Notes under the pieces: model-generated
The model's input: only the letters and a program-made list of their open reading frames with translations
Databases searched by the model: none
Told to the model about the DNA's origin: nothing
Program-made: the position numbers and the translations under genes
Shown: in pieces, positions 27,401 to 36,577 of the stretch
Layout of the letters: each line of letters opens with the position of its first letter
Position numbering within the stretch: the first letter of the stretch is position 1
Assembly (NCBI RefSeq): GCF_002483205.1
Contig: NZ_DLHM01000003.1
Coordinates: 434,001-498,000 of the forward strand
From: Flavihumibacter sp. UBA7668
GTDB taxonomy: Bacteria > Bacteroidota > Bacteroidia > Chitinophagales > Chitinophagaceae
Direction of reading: 5' to 3'
DNA length: 64,000 nt

Positions 27401-27744
27401 AAATATTTTATCAGGGAATGGCATTGTTGAAATTGGGTGATATTGAAGCCGCCAGTAACCGCTTTGTTTCGTTGATAGATTATGGAACTGCAAACCTGAA
27501 TAAAGAAATAAAAATGGATTTTTTTGCAGTTTCGCACCCTGATCTGATGATTTTTGATGAAGACCTTATAGTACGTAATAATATCCATTGCCATTATCTC
27601 CAGGCATTGGGATGGATGGGGCTTGGAGAAGCAGATAAAGCGGGCTATTGCTTTGATAAAGTGCTTTTACTGGATCCTGTTCATGCGGGAGCATTGCTTC
27701 ACCAACGCGTACTTAAACACCAATATTTATATCCATTAGTTTAA
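24412..27744 (+). CDS. DUF5107 domain protein with TPR repeats (cytoplasmic, mutarotase-like)
   Basis: An 1110-residue protein with no signal peptide or membrane helix. Residues about 45-365 form a DUF5107 domain, whose pattern resembles the galactose mutarotase-like fold: LENEFLKVMILPELGGRI, GPWISGGIEFNWPQHHRP, NPAVAVDEHYQ and GPYFELMCGVYTDNQPD. Residues from about 460 to the end are helical repeats of TPR type, for example NAMGLLYLRKGLFKISETYF and YYLGNYYFSKRRYEDAKICW. The gene lies 22 bases after the MFS importer and 68 before the SusE-like lipoprotein. A role on imported sugar, such as epimerisation or hydrolysis, is inferred. No characterised function is known to me. Confidence 0.88.
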   Translation: MEVKAWKESVTIPTYRIGEPDKNPMFLEKRVYQGSSGVVYPYPVIDKVYDRKEDKEWIALYLENEFLKVMILPELGGRIQMAYDKTNDYHFVYYNQVIKPALVGLAGPWISGGIEFNWPQHHRPSTFDATDFSIEENADGSKTIWVNEYEIMFRTRCSLGFTLYPDRAYIELHAKLHNRTPFPQTFLWWANPAVAVDEHYQSIFPPDVHAVYDHGKRDVSSFPIATGTYYKIDYSPGTDISIYNNIPVPTSYMAGKSNFNFVGGYHHKKRAGLMHIANHHVSPGKKQWTWGSGEFGKAWDKHLTDEDGPYFELMCGVYTDNQPDFSWIMPNEVREFRQYFMPYKEIGKVKNASIDAMVNLEFANATATIQVYITQRRKIKICLRNEATIIFSEQLELGPENAYKKTIELPLNHLPDTAFTVEVFDENDQLLVSYTPVPDQEEALPDPAKPIPSPLDVNSVEELYLAGLHLEQYRHATYNAEDYYREALRRDPSDVRTNNAMGLLYLRKGLFKISETYFEKAIQKLNKHNPNPYEGEPLYNLGLALKFQERYEEAYSNFYKSTWNAAMQDNAFMQLAYIDCIRKNYTSALLHAEASLNRNYLSAKGRHLKTIILRHSNKLDLALDSAINAVKQDLFDFGNLFELYLLLNQAGKQSESHKQLGELKELMRGNVHTYIEISLDYSSAGDMDAAIQLLEIIEASTNYPLVHYYLGYYQYKKGNQELGKKMILKGFECSPDRVFPNRIEDVEVLKQVLLIHPTDYKALYYLGNYYFSKRRYEDAKICWEQSIQINNSFPTVLRNLCITYFNKFGRRQEALKLLSAAFEADTTDARILFELDQLKKILKVEPAERLTFLSNYPELIKERDDLYIEYVQLHTVLNKIKEASALLYQRRFHPWEGGEGKTSGQHIQIQVELAKEAYRNDDYALALECLTAAQTYPDCLGEGKLAGAQENDIQYWLGCVYDKMNQPADATHYWRKASSGLTEPSMAFFYNDQQPDKIFYQGMALLKLGDIEAASNRFVSLIDYGTANLNKEIKMDFFAVSHPDLMIFDEDLIVRNNIHCHYLQALGWMGLGEADKAGYCFDKVLLLDPVHAGALLHQRVLKHQYLYPLV

Positions 27745-27812
27745 TGATAAAATCCATTGTTGCAAACTATAAATGATGTGAAATTAGATCTGTTCAAACA
27801 AATAACTGCTAT

Positions 27813-28901
27813 ATGAAAAAAAACACCAACGCATTGCTGCTGCTGCTGGCCTTCCTGCTAAGTTGCCTGATGGCATGTAGAAAAGATGATTTGCCAGATG
27901 CACCTAATCCTCCTGAAATTGCACTAACCAGAGACACTATTATTGCTGTTCAGGGATCAATTTTTACGATCGATGCGCTGCTGACTGATCAGGTTGGCTT
28001 ACGCTCATTTAATCTTCGTTATGATGAATGGTTTTTAAATAATACCATCTCTTTACAAGACAGCAGCAACCCTGCCACATACAGAGTTCAGTACAAATTC
28101 AGGATGCCGGAGAATGCTGCCAATAAAATACATACAATTGTACTAACGGGCACCAACGTTGGAGGCATAGAGTCCACTAAAGAAATTGTGGTAATGCAGG
28201 ATACAGATTTTCCCAGAATGTATTTGACAGACAATAAAGAGGCTCCAGCCGCCTCCACTGCATTATTTGGAGTGCCTATGCGCGTTGATAAAACCGGTGC
28301 CTATAGTTACAGGGCCTTGTATTATTCGGAAGCAGCAGGTACCAATATTTGGTTTACGCCCAGTAAAACTGATTTTGAAAGAGCATTGTATGGTAAAGAT
28401 CCTGCCAATTCTTCCAAATTAATAGCAGATCCTGCAACTGCTGAACCAATTGTATTAAATGCAAAAGGCTATTTTAGTATTGCTTATAATACACTTAGTC
28501 TTGATTATGTAGTAGAACAACTTCCCACACCAGACCCGGCTGGCGCATTTAATCAGGTGGCTATTGCTGGTCAGGGTTTTTACGACTATCCGGCTATGGC
28601 CTGGCAGAATGCATTGCCCAATATTATTTTGTTAGACAAAGATCCAGACAACCCTTATCGGTTTACCAAATTGGTAAAGTTGGGAATCCCTCCCGGCCAA
28701 ACTTATACCGAAGCACAGTTCATTTTCACTACAAATAATGGTTGGACAGATTTCTGGCGTTTTGATAATGGGCCAAATCCTGAATACACTATCCCCAATG
28801 ACGGCGCCAATGGTGGTGGATTTCCAATAACGTCTGCTCCAGTTACTTATAAAGTAACGTTTGATACCTATATCAACCGTTCAAAATTCGAAAAACAATA
28901 A
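27813..28901 (+). CDS. SusE/SusF-like glycan-binding outer-membrane lipoprotein
   Basis: A 362-residue lipoprotein. The signal ends at Cys22 (CLMACRKDD), and a following Asp-rich stretch suits surface lipoproteins. An Ig-like strand region (about 35-130, PEIALTRDTIIAVQG) is followed by a C-terminal domain containing FTKLVKLGIPPGQTYTEA and NNGWTDFWRFDNGPNPEY, in the manner of SusE/F carbohydrate-binding proteins. Its position directly before SusC (13 bases) is the reverse of the usual susCDE order. Direct assignment to a family is uncertain; the position and export signal give most of the support. Confidence 0.7.
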   Translation: MKKNTNALLLLLAFLLSCLMACRKDDLPDAPNPPEIALTRDTIIAVQGSIFTIDALLTDQVGLRSFNLRYDEWFLNNTISLQDSSNPATYRVQYKFRMPENAANKIHTIVLTGTNVGGIESTKEIVVMQDTDFPRMYLTDNKEAPAASTALFGVPMRVDKTGAYSYRALYYSEAAGTNIWFTPSKTDFERALYGKDPANSSKLIADPATAEPIVLNAKGYFSIAYNTLSLDYVVEQLPTPDPAGAFNQVAIAGQGFYDYPAMAWQNALPNIILLDKDPDNPYRFTKLVKLGIPPGQTYTEAQFIFTTNNGWTDFWRFDNGPNPEYTIPNDGANGGGFPITSAPVTYKVTFDTYINRSKFEKQ

Positions 28902-28914
28902 CGAATTAAACTAA

Positions 28915-31900
28915 ATGGTTATGAAACGATTGCTTAGAACCCTACTGCCTGCTTTGCTCTTTTTTATAATTGCAGTTGCAGATGTATTTTCTCAAACAAC
29001 CATCACTGTTAATGGAATTGTTCAAACTGAAACAGGTGAACCCCTGGCAGGCGCAACAGTTACCATTAAAAATGGCGGTAGTACCACTACAACTAACCCC
29101 GATGGTAAATTTACATTAACAACTGCGCCAGGAAACATCCTTACCATTTCTTATGTTGGTTTTCAAACCACTGACATAAGGGCAACGCAAAATCTAACAG
29201 TTCAGCTTACTTCTCTGGGTGCAAGTTTGGATGATGTGGAAGTAGTAGTAGATATTGGATATGGTAAAAGTAAAAAATTGGCTGTTTCTTCTTCCATTGC
29301 ATCTATCAAAGCAAAGGAAATTCAGAATCAGACCGGTTACAATATGGGAACCCTGCTGCAGGGTAAAGTTACCGGGGTGCAGGTTACCAATACCAGTGGA
29401 GGTTATCCGAAAATATTGATACGTGGTTTTACTTCACTTAATACCAGCTCAGACCCTTTGATCATTATGGATGGAATCAATCTGGGGAGGGCTAATCTCA
29501 ATATGATAAACATCAACGATGTGGAAAATATTGATATTCTGAAAGACGGTGCTGCAGCCGCCATTTATGGATCGGATGCATCTGGTGGTGTAATTGTGAT
29601 CACTACTAAAAAGGGTAAAGCAGGGGTAGTTCAAACCGATGTGGATGTCAATTACGGGCAGGAATTTTATTCAAATCCGGGCATGGCAAATGCAACCGAA
29701 TATCTGGGCGTGCAACAAAGAAGATTTAATAATTATACTACTCCAGGGTGGGCGACTAATACAGATTGGTGGAAAACGGTTATTGTTCCCACTAATGTAG
29801 TTACTGCCAACGTGGGGGTAAGTGGTGGTGGTGAAAAATTAACCAGCTACGCGAGTTTAAGTTATTATCGTACGGAAGGCCCTTTCTATAACGGATCTAC
29901 CCAACGTGCAACCGGTAGGGTGAACCTCGATTACAAGCCCAGTAAGTTTGTGAAAATGGGAACTACCATCTATCCACGGTTTGAAAACTGGCAGAATAGC
30001 GGCCTGGGTGGAGACCTTATGTCTGCCCTTCGTACCGAGCCCATTTTACCCATTTATAACATACGATCCGGTCAAAATGAATACAGTCAATTCTCTGCAT
30101 CTGCCATTGAGCGAAATGCCAATCCGGCTGCAGTGCTGGCAAGGAGCAGACACAATCAAAACTATGCATTGGGGCTAACAGGGGATGTGCATATTGATAT
30201 CATGCCCGTTAAGAATCTTACAATCAGAACCCAGGCAGGATTAAATACCAGTAATAATTTTTCCCGCTCTTACTCACCACCTTTCTTTAATAATTTTTTT
30301 GGTGCTCGTGATCAGAACTACGATAGTGTAGCCGTGAATCCTGATCAGACTAAAGATAATTATCTCTATTCGTCAAGAGCCTATTCCAGCGCAGGTTACA
30401 GTATGGACTGGCGGTTAACCAATACAGCCAATTACTTATTTACCATTAATGAGGAGCATCGCTTTAATGTACTTATCGGATATGAATCAAGAAAGGAAAG
30501 TGGGGCAAGCAATGGTGCAGCCCGTGCATACATTCCTGTTGATCAGCCTGGCTTATGGAACCCCAGTAATGCAGGTACACCAATTTTGGCAACCTCTCCC
30601 GATAATTTCCTGAATGCTAATGGCAGCCGTTACAATGAAACCTGGGCATCCTCTTTTGCCAGATTGAATTATGAGTTCAACAATAAATACTTTATTGAAA
30701 TGGCTATCAGAAGGGATGGATCTTCCCGTTTTCCTGATAATAAAAAATACGGAAACTTTCCTTCCATTTCAGGTTCCTGGATTGTTACTCAGGAAAAATT
30801 TATCCAAAATATTAAACCCTTATCATTCCTGAAAATCAGAGCAGGATACGGCACTGTAGGTAATGCTTCTTTCAGTGATCCTTCAGTAGGATTAGACCTG
30901 CTTAGCCGAAGAATTGTAAGTTATGGTGGTGCAGACAATTTTTATGTGATGGGCGGAGCAGTTAGTAATATTCTGGCACTGGGCAGGCCCGGAAATCCTA
31001 ACCTGATTTGGGAAACTACTCAGGATATGAACTTTGCTGTAGAATCTTACTGGTTAAAAAACAGGCTCTATGTAAATTTTGAAATGTATAATCGAAAATC
31101 AAAAGACCTCTTGTTTTTCGATAATGCAGGAAGGCCCGATCTGGGCATTCGTTCTGGTGCATGGTATAACCTGGGTACTATGGAAGTAAAAGGTATGGAA
31201 GCAGTAGTTGGGTTCAAAGAACGCTTTGCAAGCGGATTTAATTACGATGTCAGCGTGAATATGTCTCGCGCCAAAGTTTACCTGAATGAATTAGGCACCA
31301 ATAATAATGTACCCTTATTAGCCAGCTCACAAGGTACCTACCGGGTAGGAGAAGATCTTGGTGGGAACCTGGTAAAGATTGACAAAGGTGGCGGACAACT
31401 CGGTAATTTTTTCGGCTACCAGGTGCTGGGCGTATTTCAGAACGAGTTTGATTTAAATGCACACACAGACAAATCAGGAAATCTCATACAGCCGAATGCC
31501 GTAGCCGGAGACTTTATTTTTGCTGATCTGAATGGAGATGGAGTTATTAATGAAGAAGATAAAACGGTTATTGGAAATGCATATCCCGACCTGGATCTTG
31601 GAATTAATCTCCGCGTTGGTTACAAAGGATTTGATGTAGCCGTAACAGGATTTGGACGATTTGGTCATGAAGTTTTCTGGGTAGCCAAAAAATGGCTTGA
31701 AATGGGTTCACTGGGTTCCAATGTGATGGCTGGTTCGTTAGATAAAGCCTGGAATGGAGATGGAAGTACAAATGACTATCCGCGTTTCATCAACGATGCC
31801 CAGGATGCCAATAATAACCTCAAATCTTCCAATTCCTGGTTTATAGAAAAGGGCAATTATTTCAGGTTTAATAATGTTCAGCTTGGCTATACTTTCAGCG

Positions 31901-32097
31901 AGGTTTTGGCAAGTCGAATCAAACTAAAAAAACTTCGCGCATACGTGAACATGCAGAATATTTTAACGATTACCAGTTATAAAGGACTCAATCCGGAAAT
32001 ATTTAATAATGATTTTGGTGTATTGGCTCCCGGTTTTGATCTTTCGCAGTCGCCTGTTCGTAAAGCCATTACGGTTGGTTTATCTGTAGGCTTTTGA
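28915..32097 (+). CDS. susC: SusC/RagA-type TonB-dependent outer-membrane transporter
   Basis: A 1060-residue outer-membrane importer for glycan fragments. It has a signal peptide (about 1-27, DVFSQ) and a carboxypeptidase-regulatory-like domain (about 30-110: GIVQTETGEPLAGATV, NPDGKFTL, ISYVGFQ). A TonB plug follows (about 120-230: LLQGKVTGVQVTNTSGG, IRGFTSLNTSSDPLIIMDG, NDVENIDILKDGAAAAIYG, ASGGVIVITTKKG), then a beta-barrel ending in ITVGLSVGF with a terminal Phe. A start at the ATG 6 bases further in (MKRLLR) is equally possible. It is partnered by SusD 25 bases downstream. Confidence 0.95.
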   Translation: MVMKRLLRTLLPALLFFIIAVADVFSQTTITVNGIVQTETGEPLAGATVTIKNGGSTTTTNPDGKFTLTTAPGNILTISYVGFQTTDIRATQNLTVQLTSLGASLDDVEVVVDIGYGKSKKLAVSSSIASIKAKEIQNQTGYNMGTLLQGKVTGVQVTNTSGGYPKILIRGFTSLNTSSDPLIIMDGINLGRANLNMININDVENIDILKDGAAAAIYGSDASGGVIVITTKKGKAGVVQTDVDVNYGQEFYSNPGMANATEYLGVQQRRFNNYTTPGWATNTDWWKTVIVPTNVVTANVGVSGGGEKLTSYASLSYYRTEGPFYNGSTQRATGRVNLDYKPSKFVKMGTTIYPRFENWQNSGLGGDLMSALRTEPILPIYNIRSGQNEYSQFSASAIERNANPAAVLARSRHNQNYALGLTGDVHIDIMPVKNLTIRTQAGLNTSNNFSRSYSPPFFNNFFGARDQNYDSVAVNPDQTKDNYLYSSRAYSSAGYSMDWRLTNTANYLFTINEEHRFNVLIGYESRKESGASNGAARAYIPVDQPGLWNPSNAGTPILATSPDNFLNANGSRYNETWASSFARLNYEFNNKYFIEMAIRRDGSSRFPDNKKYGNFPSISGSWIVTQEKFIQNIKPLSFLKIRAGYGTVGNASFSDPSVGLDLLSRRIVSYGGADNFYVMGGAVSNILALGRPGNPNLIWETTQDMNFAVESYWLKNRLYVNFEMYNRKSKDLLFFDNAGRPDLGIRSGAWYNLGTMEVKGMEAVVGFKERFASGFNYDVSVNMSRAKVYLNELGTNNNVPLLASSQGTYRVGEDLGGNLVKIDKGGGQLGNFFGYQVLGVFQNEFDLNAHTDKSGNLIQPNAVAGDFIFADLNGDGVINEEDKTVIGNAYPDLDLGINLRVGYKGFDVAVTGFGRFGHEVFWVAKKWLEMGSLGSNVMAGSLDKAWNGDGSTNDYPRFINDAQDANNNLKSSNSWFIEKGNYFRFNNVQLGYTFSEVLASRIKLKKLRAYVNMQNILTITSYKGLNPEIFNNDFGVLAPGFDLSQSPVRKAITVGLSVGF

Positions 32098-32122
32098 TTA
32101 TTTCATATTTAAATGATTTGTT

Positions 32123-33709
32123 ATGCTATTTAAAAAATATTTTCCTCCCATACTTGCTACAGTATTGGCAATTTCCCTGCTCTCCTGCAGTAAAAATTTT
32201 CTTGATAAGGAATTGATTGGTATTAATGCACAAACAGGTTCCCTAAATGATCCAGAAAATGCAAGAGCCATCGTAAATGCCTGTTATGCCTACATGGATG
32301 GTGCCGATTGGAATCAGGTACTTTTTCCAAGATTACAAATGGAATCTTCCACCGATGATGGATGGGCTGCCAATGATTATCAGGACAGACCCGTTGAACT
32401 GGGTGTAAGTGACTTTACCGGATTAAATTCTTTTGTAAGTTATATTGAGAATTTTTACAAGAATATGCATGAAGGAATCCGCAATTGCAATTTTGTAATT
32501 TCCGGAATGCCGGCAGTTACATCGCTTCCGGAGTCGCTAAAAGATAGATATGTGGCCGAAGTGAAATTTCTTCGCGCCTTCTTTTATTTTGAATTGGCAA
32601 AGAACTTTGGTGATGATGTGATGAATAATCAATTTGAATCAACAGACGGCGTATTATTTCTACCTCGTACACCGGTGCAGGAATTGTATCAGCAGGTTAT
32701 TCAGGATTTAACAGAAGCCGCTGCTGTTCTGCCAGAAAAAGACGAGTACAGCGCTTCAGATATGGGAAGAGCCACCCGTGGAGCAGCGCTTGGTTTATTA
32801 GCGAAAGCCTATCTGTTTACAGAAGACTATGTAAATGCTGAGCAAACTGCGCAAGTTATTGTTAATAGTGGAAAATATGCGCTGCAGGTACCATTCAACT
32901 CCCTCTTTGAACCTGATAACATGCATGGTTCAGAAAGTTTATTTGAAGTAAATTATGTAAACGCTGCTCCTTTATCAAGAGGTCCATTACCTGGCGTTGT
33001 TACCGGTGCGGCATCTGTTGACGGCGGCTGGGGATGGTTTGGCCTCACCAGTGATCTGGAAAATGCATACCTCAATGAAGGTGATGATGTACGTCGTTTA
33101 GCCACTATCCTGAAAGCGGGAGAATTGGTTCATAATGAAAGCCCGGCACGCATTTTCCCTGAACATAAGATTAATGGAAAACCTGCTCATACCTCGTTTC
33201 GTTATTATCGAAAATTCTATATTCCGCTAAGTTATCGTGTTGGAGATCCCTGGCCATATAATTATATTAAAATGCGCTATGCAGAAGTATTATTAATGCT
33301 TGCGGAAGCAGCTGCTTTTAATAATAAACCGGATATCGCTTTGCAGGCGCTTAATCAGGTAAGAAGAAGGGTTGATCTTCCTGAAAAAGAAAATTTATCA
33401 GGTGATGCCTTAAAAGAAGCCATCTGGTTAGAAAGAAGGTTAGAGCTGGCGGGTGAAGGAACCTTCCGGTGGGATGACATTCGAAGAATTACTATTGGAG
33501 GCAAAAAACTCATTGCACATTTAATGGGCCCTGATGGAAGCTTTGTAAGATATAATACTACCATCAATACTGATCCAATTGAAACTGCCGGCCACCGCGA
33601 ACCACTTAATAAAGGTTTTTATTTTAAAGAAGGTATTCACGAATTATGGCCCATCCCTTCCAGTGCGCTGAATAATAATAGTGCAATGGTTCAAAATCCG
33701 GGATATTGA
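32123..33709 (+). CDS. susD: SusD/RagB-type surface glycan-binding lipoprotein
   Basis: A 528-residue lipoprotein that forms the lid of the SusC transporter. The lipobox is LLSC (residues 19-22), followed by SKNFLDKEL. The N-terminal SusD-like domain includes YAYMDGADW, VKFLRAFFYFELAKNFGD and MGRATRGAALGLLAKAYL with TPR-like helices. The C-terminal RagB part has YIKMRYAEVLLMLAEAA, LNQVRRRVDLP, ERRLELAGEGTFRWDDIRR and ends with LWPIPSSALNNNSAMVQNPGY. It lies between SusC and the GH30 gene with 24-25 base gaps. Confidence 0.95.
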   Translation: MLFKKYFPPILATVLAISLLSCSKNFLDKELIGINAQTGSLNDPENARAIVNACYAYMDGADWNQVLFPRLQMESSTDDGWAANDYQDRPVELGVSDFTGLNSFVSYIENFYKNMHEGIRNCNFVISGMPAVTSLPESLKDRYVAEVKFLRAFFYFELAKNFGDDVMNNQFESTDGVLFLPRTPVQELYQQVIQDLTEAAAVLPEKDEYSASDMGRATRGAALGLLAKAYLFTEDYVNAEQTAQVIVNSGKYALQVPFNSLFEPDNMHGSESLFEVNYVNAAPLSRGPLPGVVTGAASVDGGWGWFGLTSDLENAYLNEGDDVRRLATILKAGELVHNESPARIFPEHKINGKPAHTSFRYYRKFYIPLSYRVGDPWPYNYIKMRYAEVLLMLAEAAAFNNKPDIALQALNQVRRRVDLPEKENLSGDALKEAIWLERRLELAGEGTFRWDDIRRITIGGKKLIAHLMGPDGSFVRYNTTINTDPIETAGHREPLNKGFYFKEGIHELWPIPSSALNNNSAMVQNPGY

Positions 33710-33733
33710 TTGAACTTTTTAAATGATTAAATT

Positions 33734-35389
33734 ATGCTTAAGATGAATATTTTTTCTGTACTGGCAATTGTATTAATCGCCTGCAGTAAAGCGGGGCCAC
33801 CACCCATGCCCGCAGACCCCTGTATGGTTGAAGGAATCGATACCTGTAATCAAAAAAGACCCTTGATTGCTTCCATCAATCTGTCTGCAGAAAAACAGAC
33901 CATGCACAGCTTTGGCGCATCCGATTGCTGGGGTATAAAATTTATTGGGAAAAACTGGCCTGAAGAAAAAAGAAATCAAATAGCCGACCTGCTATTTAGC
34001 AAAGAAGTGGACGCTCAGGGAAATCCGAAAGGCATTGGTTTATCTATGTGGCGAATCAATATTGGCGCAGGTAGTTTTGAGCAGGGAGATGAAAGTCAGA
34101 TAGCTTCTCCTTGGAGAAGAGAAGAATCATTTCTGTTGGCAGATGATAGTTATGACTTCACTAAGCAGGCCGGTAATCAGTGGTTTGCCAAAGCTGCAAA
34201 AGATCGTGGTGTTGAAAATTTTTTACTTTTTTCCATCAGTCCTCCGGTTCATATGACTAAGAACGGAAAAGCATTTGCACCAGGAGGTGAAGATCTCGGT
34301 AAGCTGAATTTAAAACCTGGTAAAATGGTTGCTTTTGCAGATTTCTTATCAGAAACCGCAAAACATTATTCTAATTCAGGCATTCCGATTAATTATTTGA
34401 GTCCCTTAAATGAACCGCAATGGGACTGGACAGCGGGAAGTAATGGCCTCGCAAGCCAGGAAGGCACACCTGCTACCAATGAAGAAGCGGTTACTCTTAT
34501 TAAAGCACTTGATCAGCAACTTACACAGAAAGGGCTATCTACTAAAATTGCAGCAGGGGAAGTAGCAGCAGTTAACTATGCATTTGGACCGGTGGCCAAT
34601 GCCGCACAAAGAAGTGATGTATTTAATTATTTCTGGAATCCATCAAGTGCAGGTTATATAGGGTCACTTCCCACCGTTGCTCCGGTATTAAGCGCCCATA
34701 GTTATTTTGCTCAGCCTGATGTGTCTTCCTTAATCAGTAATCGTGAACAACTTGCCGCAAGAATGCAATCCGTTAATCCTTCAGTAGGATATTGGCAATC
34801 GGAATATTGCATACTGGGTGCTGAAGATAATATTCAGGGAAATGGCAGAGATCTTGGTATTCAAACTGCTCTTTATATAGCACGCATCGTGCATACAGAT
34901 ATTGTTGTGGGAAATGCCAGCTCCTGGCAGTGGTGGCTGGGTGTTAGTCCGTCTGATTATAAAGACGGGTTGGTGTACGTGGCAGATAATAGCGGCACAA
35001 TGGGAGAATTGGCTTCCACACAGCAGGATGGATTGGTGTATCCATCCAAAATGTTATGGGCTTTTGGAAATTACGCCCGTTTTATAAGGCCTGGGATGAT
35101 TCGTGTCGATGCCAGTTTGGAAAAAAATACGGATACAAGAACAGCGGCAACCAACCTGATGTTATCTGCCTATAAAAATCCCACTACAAAAGAATTTGTA
35201 CTGGTGCTTATCAATATGACAATCGTGGAAGAGGAAATGAATTTATCGGGTATTCAATTGGCAAGTGATGAAGTGCATGTTTATACAACTTCCGGCACGC
35301 AGGAACTCAGGCATCAGGTTAAGTCTGGATCTGATCCAATGATAATTACACCTAAATCAGTTATAACAATCACCGGAACCTATCAATAA
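33734..35389 (+). CDS. GH30-family glycoside hydrolase lipoprotein
   Basis: A 551-residue enzyme with lipobox LIAC (about residue 17), so probably on the cell surface. The GH30 start MHSFGASDCWG, then RINIGAGSFEQGD, SPPVHMTKNG and YLSPLNEPQWDW with acid/base Glu227 are visible. The nucleophile is Glu357 in WQSEYCIL. A C-terminal beta-sandwich follows (about 450-551). GH30 covers beta-glucosidase, beta-xylanase and endo-beta-1,6-galactanase activities. The galactokinase gene 1 base after the stop favours a galactan substrate (inference). It sits after SusD in the same operon. Confidence 0.88.
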   Translation: MLKMNIFSVLAIVLIACSKAGPPPMPADPCMVEGIDTCNQKRPLIASINLSAEKQTMHSFGASDCWGIKFIGKNWPEEKRNQIADLLFSKEVDAQGNPKGIGLSMWRINIGAGSFEQGDESQIASPWRREESFLLADDSYDFTKQAGNQWFAKAAKDRGVENFLLFSISPPVHMTKNGKAFAPGGEDLGKLNLKPGKMVAFADFLSETAKHYSNSGIPINYLSPLNEPQWDWTAGSNGLASQEGTPATNEEAVTLIKALDQQLTQKGLSTKIAAGEVAAVNYAFGPVANAAQRSDVFNYFWNPSSAGYIGSLPTVAPVLSAHSYFAQPDVSSLISNREQLAARMQSVNPSVGYWQSEYCILGAEDNIQGNGRDLGIQTALYIARIVHTDIVVGNASSWQWWLGVSPSDYKDGLVYVADNSGTMGELASTQQDGLVYPSKMLWAFGNYARFIRPGMIRVDASLEKNTDTRTAATNLMLSAYKNPTTKEFVLVLINMTIVEEEMNLSGIQLASDEVHVYTTSGTQELRHQVKSGSDPMIITPKSVITITGTYQ

Positions 35390-35390
35390 A

Positions 35391-36545
35391 ATGATTGACC
35401 AGCTCAAGCAATTATATGCATCCATATTTGGATCAGCTCCTGAAGTATTGGCTTCTTCACCAGGAAGAATTAACCTGATTGGTGAACATACTGATTATAA
35501 TGAAGGTTATGTAATGCCTGCAGCAATTGATAAAAAAATTTACGCAGTACTCGGTAAACGATCGGATAACCGGATTGGACTTTATTCTGCTGATTTTAAA
35601 TTATACGAAGAAGCGGATCTAAATCAATTAATCCCCATAAAAGACAGCTGGACCAATTATGTAAAGGGAGTAGTAGATCAGTTGCTGATTAACGGTCATG
35701 TGCAAGGTGGATTTAATATTGTTATTGGTGGCGATGTTCCGTTGGGTGCCGGACTGTCCTCTTCTGCTGCCATGGAATGTACCACTATCATTGGTTTGAA
35801 CCAGTTGTTTCAACTTGAACTCAATAAGTTAACAATGGTTAAACTGGCACAGTTGGCAGAGCATACATTTGCCGGGGTACAATGCGGAATAATGGATCAG
35901 TTTGCAAGTGTATTCGGAAAAAACAACCATGTTATGCAACTTGATTGCCGCTCGCTTGATTATGTGTATAAGCCCCTGGAACTAAATGTAAGAAGGATTG
36001 TGTTATTAGATACCCGTGTAAAACATTCTTTGGCTTCTACTGCTTACAATGAGCGTAGATTACAATGTTTACAGGGCGTTGCTATCATTCAGGCTAAGTT
36101 GCCTGATGTTAAGAGCCTTCGGGATGTATCACTTTCTATGTTGGACGAATATGCTTTACCATTGGATCAACTGGTGTATCAACGCTGCAGGTATGTTGTG
36201 GAAGAAAATGCCCGGGTATTGGCTGCCGCAGAAGATTTGCAAAATGGAAATTTGAAGAATTTTGGTAAAAAGATGTTTGAGACGCACGATGGACTGAGCG
36301 GTCAATATGAAGTTAGTTGTAATGAATTGGATTTTCTGGTACAATTTTCTGCAAATCATAAAGCGGTGGAAGGTGCTCGAATGATGGGAGGAGGCTTTGG
36401 AGGGTGCACCATTAATCTGGTTAAAGCTGACGAAAAGGATGCCTGGGAAAACGAAATTACTATGGCCTATGAGCAGTATTGCGGTTTGAGTTTACTTTCC
36501 TATGAGGTATTACCTGAAGATGGTGGTAGTGCAGCATTTATATGA
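35391..36545 (+). CDS. galK: Galactokinase
   Basis: A 384-residue GHMP kinase that phosphorylates alpha-D-galactose at C1, entry to the Leloir pathway. The galactokinase signature SPGRINLIGEHTDYNEGY (23-40) is followed by the phosphate-binding loop PLGAGLSSSAAME (near 117-129). The catalytic Asp169 lies in GIMDQFASVFG, and the C-terminal GHMP motif is GGGFGGCTINLV (from 333). The start lies 1 base after the GH30 stop. It is in the middle of the polysaccharide locus, which makes galactose a released product of the glycan. No galT or galE is seen nearby. Confidence 0.96.
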   Translation: MIDQLKQLYASIFGSAPEVLASSPGRINLIGEHTDYNEGYVMPAAIDKKIYAVLGKRSDNRIGLYSADFKLYEEADLNQLIPIKDSWTNYVKGVVDQLLINGHVQGGFNIVIGGDVPLGAGLSSSAAMECTTIIGLNQLFQLELNKLTMVKLAQLAEHTFAGVQCGIMDQFASVFGKNNHVMQLDCRSLDYVYKPLELNVRRIVLLDTRVKHSLASTAYNERRLQCLQGVAIIQAKLPDVKSLRDVSLSMLDEYALPLDQLVYQRCRYVVEENARVLAAAEDLQNGNLKNFGKKMFETHDGLSGQYEVSCNELDFLVQFSANHKAVEGARMMGGGFGGCTINLVKADEKDAWENEITMAYEQYCGLSLLSYEVLPEDGGSAAFI

Positions 36546-36577
36546 AATAGTTCTATTACGATGTAAAATTTAATATT

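Noticed and set aside
27757..27792. Promoter-like TTG and TAGATCTG before the SusE-like gene
   Set aside because: The spacing is 22-25 bases and the -7 has a mismatch at a core position. Too weak to call, though an internal promoter here is plausible.
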